A stretch of 64,000 nucleotides of DNA. It comes from Owenia fusiformis. Taxonomy: Eukaryota > Annelida > Polychaeta > Sabellida > Oweniidae. The position numbers were made by a program, and so were the translations under genes. The notes beneath the pieces were generated by a model, which worked only from the letters and a program-made list of their open reading frames with translations, was not told the origin of the DNA and did not search any database. Positions 62,401-64,000 of the stretch are shown one piece after another. Each line of letters opens with the position of its first letter. Position 1 is the first letter of the stretch. The DNA lies in contig CAIIXF020000007.1 of NCBI GenBank assembly GCA_903813345.2, forward strand, positions 35,616,538 through 35,680,537. Direction: 5' to 3'.

Positions 62401-64000
62401 TGAATTTTCAAAATCTTTTCAACTAGGCCAAAGAAAAAGGTTCTCCGGGGGTCTTTTGAACATTGATAAATAAACACAGGGCCTAATGTAAACGTGCAAT
62501 ATATTTGAGGCCTGCTATAATCCACTGGGGCCACTTTTCAAGACCACTTCGGTAAATTAAATATTTGTATTAATGATACGTTTGTCGTAAAATTGTGCTA
62601 TTGTTTGTGATTCAGGTGTTCTACCTGGTGCAGTTGTTGTTACTGGTCCAGTTGTTGTTGCTGGTCCGGTTGTTGTAACTGGTCCAGTTGTTGTTACTGG
62701 TGCAGTTGTACCTGGTGCAGTTGTTGTACCTGGTGCAGTTGTTGTAACTGGTCCAGTTGTTGTTGCTGGTCCGGTTGTTGTAACTGGTCCAGTTGTTGTT
62801 ACTGGTGCAGTTGTTGTACCTGGTGCAGTTGTTGTAACTGGTCCAGTTGTTGTACCTGGTGCAGTTGTTGTTACTGGTCCAGTTGTTGTTCCTGGTCCAG
62901 TTGTTGTAACTGGTCCAGTTGTTGTACCTGGTGCAGTTGTTGTAACTGGTCCGGTTGTTGTTACTGGTGCAGTTGTTGTAACTGGTCCAGTTGTTGTTGC
63001 TGGTCCGGTTGTTGTAACTGGTCCAGTTGTTGTTACTGGTGCAGTTGTTGTACCTGGTGCAGTTGTTGTTACTGGTCCAGTTGTTGTTCCTGGTCCTATT
63101 GTTGTTACTGGTCCAGTTGTTGTACCTGGTGCAGTTGTTGTTACTGGTCCAGTTGATGTTCCTGGTGAAGTTGTTGTAACTGGTCCAGTTGTTGTTCCTG
63201 GTCCAGTTGTTGTAACTGGTCCAGTTGTTGTACCTGGTGCAGTTGTTGTTACGGGTCCAGTTGTTGTTCCTGGTCCGGTTGTTGTAACTGGTCCTGTTGT
63301 TGTTACTTGGCCGGTTGTTGTACCTGGTGCAGTTGTTGTAACTGGTCCAGTTGTTGTTGCTGGTCCGCTTGTTGTAACTGGTGCAGTTGTTGTTCCTGGT
63401 CCAGTTGTTGTAACTGGTCCTGTTGTTGTTGCTGGTCCGGTTGTTGTACCTGGTGCAGTTGTTGTAACTGGTCCAGTTGTAGTTGCTGGTCCGCTTGTTG
63501 TAACTGGTCCAGTTGTTGTTACTGGTGCAGTTGTTGTACCTGGTGCAGTTGTTGTAACTGGTCCAGTTGTTGTTTCTGGTCCGGTTGTTGTACCTGGTGC
63601 AGTTGTTGTAACTGGTCCAGTTGTCGTTGCTGGTCCGCTTGTTGTAACTGGTCCAGTTGTTGTAACTGGTCCTGTTGTTGTTGCTGGTCCGGTTGTTGTA
63701 CCCGGTGCAGTTGTTGTAACTGGTCCAGTTGTTGTTGCTGGTCCGCTTGTTGTAACTGGTCCAGTTGTTGTTACTGGTGCCGTTGTTGTACCTGGTGCAG
63801 TTGTTGTAATTGGTCCAGTTGTTGTTTCTGGTCCAGTTGTTGTTTCTGGTCCGGTTGTTGTACCTGGTGCAGTTGTTGTAACTGGTCCAGTTGTCGTTGC
63901 TGGTCCGCTTGTTGTAACTGGTCCAGTTGTTGTTACTGGTCCAGTTGATGTAACTGGTCCAGTTGTTGTACCTGGTGCAGTAGTTGTTACTGGTCCAGTT
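38868..64000 (-). CDS. Giant mucin/SCO-spondin-like secreted glycoprotein (3' part)
   Basis: Partial gene running off the right edge, so the start and signal peptide are not seen. Exons in transcript order: 64000-62625 (PTS4, partial), 61699-61410, 61087-60940, 59567-57735 (PTS3), 57245-56956, 56749-56602, 55116-52822 (PTS2), 52337-52048, 51614-51467, 49910-48423 (PTS1), 48303-48271, 46537-46490, 46170-46127, 45594-45440, 45220-45168, 44563-44396, 44150-43992, 43857-43717, 43277-43163, 42924-42878, 42461-42383, 41769-41608, 41368-41322, 40888-40589, 38872-38868. All phases match. Order: mucin PTS blocks alternating with a two-Cys ~146-aa domain, then VWC-like, TSP1, TSP1, TIL, VWC, TSP1, VWC and cystine knot, the tail resembling SCO-spondin/gel-forming mucins. 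Likely a heavily O-glycosylated, disulfide-linked secreted polymer. The last exon supplies only GT TGA, the stop. Confidence 0.88.
40589..40888 (-). other. C-terminal cystine-knot (CTCK) domain exon
   Basis: A 300-nt exon encoding a Cys-rich domain: CQLKTETKNITVGDCVS, FCGGSCASMQNP, DCKCCTG, VEFKCAET, then FASCACNQCIG at the end. The C-G-G-x-C, C-x-C-C and C-x-C-x-x-C spacing is that of the CTCK domain, which dimerises VWF, gel-forming mucins and SCO-spondin through disulfides. It is in the expected last position. Confidence 0.9.
41322..42461 (-). other. TSP1 domain followed by VWC domain (3 exons)
   Basis: Exons 42461-42383, 41769-41608 and 41368-41322. The first gives a thrombospondin type-1 start, DCVWGEWTEYGVCDATCGGG, finished in the second with GNGKQCVGNNTEVQPCNTDC. 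The second and third then form a von Willebrand C unit: CATCTHRGIDYADDETWTD, ACKIC-SCGCDGTVTC. Confidence 0.85.
42878..43857 (-). other. TIL domain followed by VWC domain (3 exons)
   Basis: Exon 43857-43717 encodes a trypsin-inhibitor-like Cys-rich segment (ECEPPFIYDDCSDN, ATCECMDTEKCEL, ECTPACVCPVG). Exon 43277-43163 continues with MVLINGTCEDADQCGCVVG, ITYNHDDVW and CEEC. Exon 42924-42878 ends the VWC unit with RCEYGVTKCTPYECD. TIL plus VWC linked this way is typical of VWF, mucins and SCO-spondin. Confidence 0.85.
43992..44563 (-). other. Two TSP1 domains (one exon each)
   Basis: Exon 44563-44396: DCVWGTWSQWDECSKTC, GQRTRTRQ, CEGKYTEVEDCNTNKC. Exon 44150-43992: DCTWSQWSQYGECSQTCGG, VRTRTRF, CDGKEVEQDPCENTC. 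Both show the W-x-x-W core, the C-x-x-T-C-G/D block and the R-x-R-x-R layer. Both exons have phase 1 borders and so can be shuffled or duplicated without frameshift. Confidence 0.9.
45168..46170 (-). other. Post-mucin linker and VWC-like Cys region (3 exons)
   Basis: Exon 46170-46127 reads PGQCRVTVEDIKTQ. Exon 45594-45440 begins LALDDMFTTGTYIGHINKD, passes an acidic/Ser-Thr stretch and reaches FINNTCGVC. Exon 45220-45168 adds CMANGELNCTYDNTCS. The Cys pattern C-x-x-C-x-C...C...C is like the end of a VWC unit and leads directly into the first TSP1. Confidence 0.75.
45570..45950. repeat. ~40-46-bp tandem repeat carrying a splice acceptor
   Basis: Units read on the minus strand as AATATATTTGTAGCTCGCAC followed by TCGAC and a TTGACAT spacer. 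About eight copies occur upstream (on the minus strand) of exon 45594-45440. The real acceptor and first codons of that exon (CTC GCA CTC GAC GAT) are themselves the terminal repeat unit. Confidence 0.8.
46538..48270. other. 1.7-kb intron of the mucin-like gene
   Basis: Between two tiny Thr-rich exons (48303-48271, encoding TTVVTTVTVT; 46537-46490, encoding STITLIPTTTSRPTT). Nothing coding was recognised. GAGGTTAAGC at about 46,602 and GCTTAACCTC at about 47,096 form a short inverted pair that may mark an old element. Confidence 0.4.
48423..49910 (-). other. Mucin PTS exon 1 (18-bp minisatellite, ~80 units)
   Basis: One 1488-nt exon. It opens GVKEITQGTTAVATPPPPP and then repeats hexapeptides TTTGPV, TTTGPQ, TTTAPG and TTTGPA to the end. 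Each unit is 18 bp (GGTCCAGTTGTTGTAACT on +). Thr/Pro density implies dense mucin-type O-glycosylation. Both borders are in phase 1. Other frames are open because 18 is divisible by 3 and no unit contains a stop. Confidence 0.92.
50478..50703. mobile_element. ~226-bp MITE in mucin intron
   Basis: ACAGTGTATCTAAATCGACC at left is mirrored at right by the complement (TGGTAGATTTAGATACACTGT); ATCAATCTATTATTATCAAT pairs with ATTGATAATAATAAATTGAT. No coding potential. Confidence 0.75.
50840..50873. repeat. Short CTGAGAC hairpin
   Basis: CTGAGACTAACATA and TATGTTAGTCTCAG are exact inverted arms with a short loop. Its twin is at 7572-7607 in an unrelated gene. Confidence 0.6.
51467..52337 (-). other. 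Inter-mucin two-Cys domain, copy 1 (2 exons)
   Basis: Exon A 52337-52048 (290 nt) and exon B 51614-51467 (148 nt) encode about 146 aa. Key pieces are VITCDLTEGMHSNFITNIEL, LKNKGGNFTITLPFDV, ITIPQEDGDDEIYV, then RTIKPDEVNVTIKFPNGTEG and ELYIKACFEE. There are only two cysteines, one near each end, and several N-x-S/T sites. The predicted pattern of short beta strands with terminal Cys is compatible with a discoidin-like jelly roll, but the family is not recognised with certainty. Confidence 0.8.
52822..55116 (-). other. Mucin PTS exon 2 (~125 hexapeptide units)
   Basis: One 2295-nt exon, the longest in the window. It opens GRKEHTQGTTPFITPPTPPP and continues as TTTGPV, TTTAPG, TTTGPG, TTTGPQ and occasional TTTGQV units to a final TTAPG. 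Phase 1 borders at both ends. The long WSSCC-, VVVTGP- and YNNWTS-type frames overlapping it are not translated products. Confidence 0.92.
56602..57245 (-). other. Inter-mucin two-Cys domain, copy 2 (2 exons)
   Basis: Exon A 57245-56956 and exon B 56749-56602, with the same lengths and phases as copy 1. Exon A differs at some residues (GMQGNF, PVDNL, NFTVNIPFDVVVPVLIAEV). Exon B encodes the same peptide as copies 1 and 3. The intron between them is short (206 bp). Confidence 0.8.
57735..59567 (-). other. Mucin PTS exon 3 (~100 units)
   Basis: One 1833-nt exon, opening GRKEHTQGTTPFITPPTPPP like PTS exon 2. It alternates TTTAPG and TTTGPV very regularly. Several units have lost one Thr codon (15-bp units) without breaking frame. 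Confidence 0.92.
60054..60350. mobile_element. TTAA-ended MITE in mucin intron
   Basis: TTAAGAACCCC at left and GGGGTTCTTAA at right, with arms of about 75 bp (ATGGATT..AGCAATACTATCCA / TGGATAGTATTGCT..AATCCAT). The core carries CAAGGGTGTATTGACTCAAC, shared with about 19,622. Confidence 0.75.
60940..61699 (-). other. Inter-mucin two-Cys domain, copy 3 (2 exons)
   Basis: Exon A 61699-61410 and exon B 61087-60940, same structure as copies 1 and 2. Exon A has GMHSNF like copy 1 but NFTVNIPLDVTVPVLVAEL in the middle. Exon B is identical to the others at protein level. Confidence 0.8.
61700..62624. other. Intron between PTS4 and domain copy 3
   Basis: No exon or TIR element was recognised. AAATATTCGCCGACC and AATTTCGCG motifs near 62,040-62,110 look like an old interspersed repeat. 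Confidence 0.4.
62625..64000 (-). other. Mucin PTS exon 4 (truncated by window edge)
   Basis: Donor GTAGAACACC follows the final ACTGCACCAG. At least 76 units of the 18-bp repeat are present, mostly TTTAPG, TTTGPV and TTTGPA, with some TTSGPA variants. It is still in repeat at position 64,000, so the exon start lies outside. Confidence 0.9.

Noticed and set aside
63307-63948. 213-codon Cys-rich plus-strand ORF resembling a knottin-rich protein
   Set aside because: The cysteines come from the TGTTGT reading of the 18-bp unit; it is opposite PTS exon 4.

Overview
This is an AT-rich, intron-rich metazoan genomic window. Exons of 35-300 bp with GT..AG introns, metazoan-specific families (RNase P/MRP p25, GLYAT-type acyltransferase, VAT1, a mucin/SCO-spondin-like glycoprotein) and a dense, varied load of terminal-inverted-repeat (TIR) elements suggest an invertebrate, most likely marine. 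The species cannot be fixed from the sequence alone.

Layout. 1-2.7 kb: repeats only (TCCCGC-motif arrays, a 0.9-kb foldback, a TA-flanked MITE). 2.77-5.14 kb (+): six exons of an RPP25/RPP25L-like Alba protein. 6.2-9.9 kb (-): five exons of a glycine N-acyltransferase-like gene (about 300 aa). 9.9-16.3 kb: repeats, dominated by a 3.6-kb imperfect palindrome carrying a nested TA-flanked element. 16.4-29.9 kb (+) and 33.0-37.8 kb (+): two tandem VAT1-like oxidoreductase genes. Each has seven exons of identical lengths and encodes 351 aa. Copy A is spread over 13.5 kb by transposable elements and a 1.6-kb minisatellite, while copy B is compact. 38.9-64 kb (-): the 3' part of a very large secreted glycoprotein gene that runs off the right edge. 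Its N-to-C order is: four long Thr-rich mucin (PTS) exons alternating with three copies of a ~146-aa two-exon domain, then a VWC-like piece, TSP1, TSP1, TIL, VWC, TSP1, VWC and a C-terminal cystine knot.

Exon joins were worked out by hand from splice sites and reading phase. The phases close exactly for all five genes: the VAT1 copies total 1056 nt each, the GLYAT-like gene 903 nt, and all mucin junctions match. The genes look functionally unrelated and there is no operon-like logic. The main themes are local duplication (the VAT1 pair and the ~4-kb mucin modules) and repeats that have captured splice sites. In two introns a tandem repeat contains the 3' splice site and the first codons of the next exon, so copies of that splice acceptor lie side by side.

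The PTS exons are built on an 18-bp minisatellite. All frames stay open across it, so very long antisense and out-of-frame ORFs there are artefacts. The real product reads on the minus strand as Thr-Thr-Thr-Gly-Pro-X / Thr-Thr-Thr-Ala-Pro-Gly hexapeptides.
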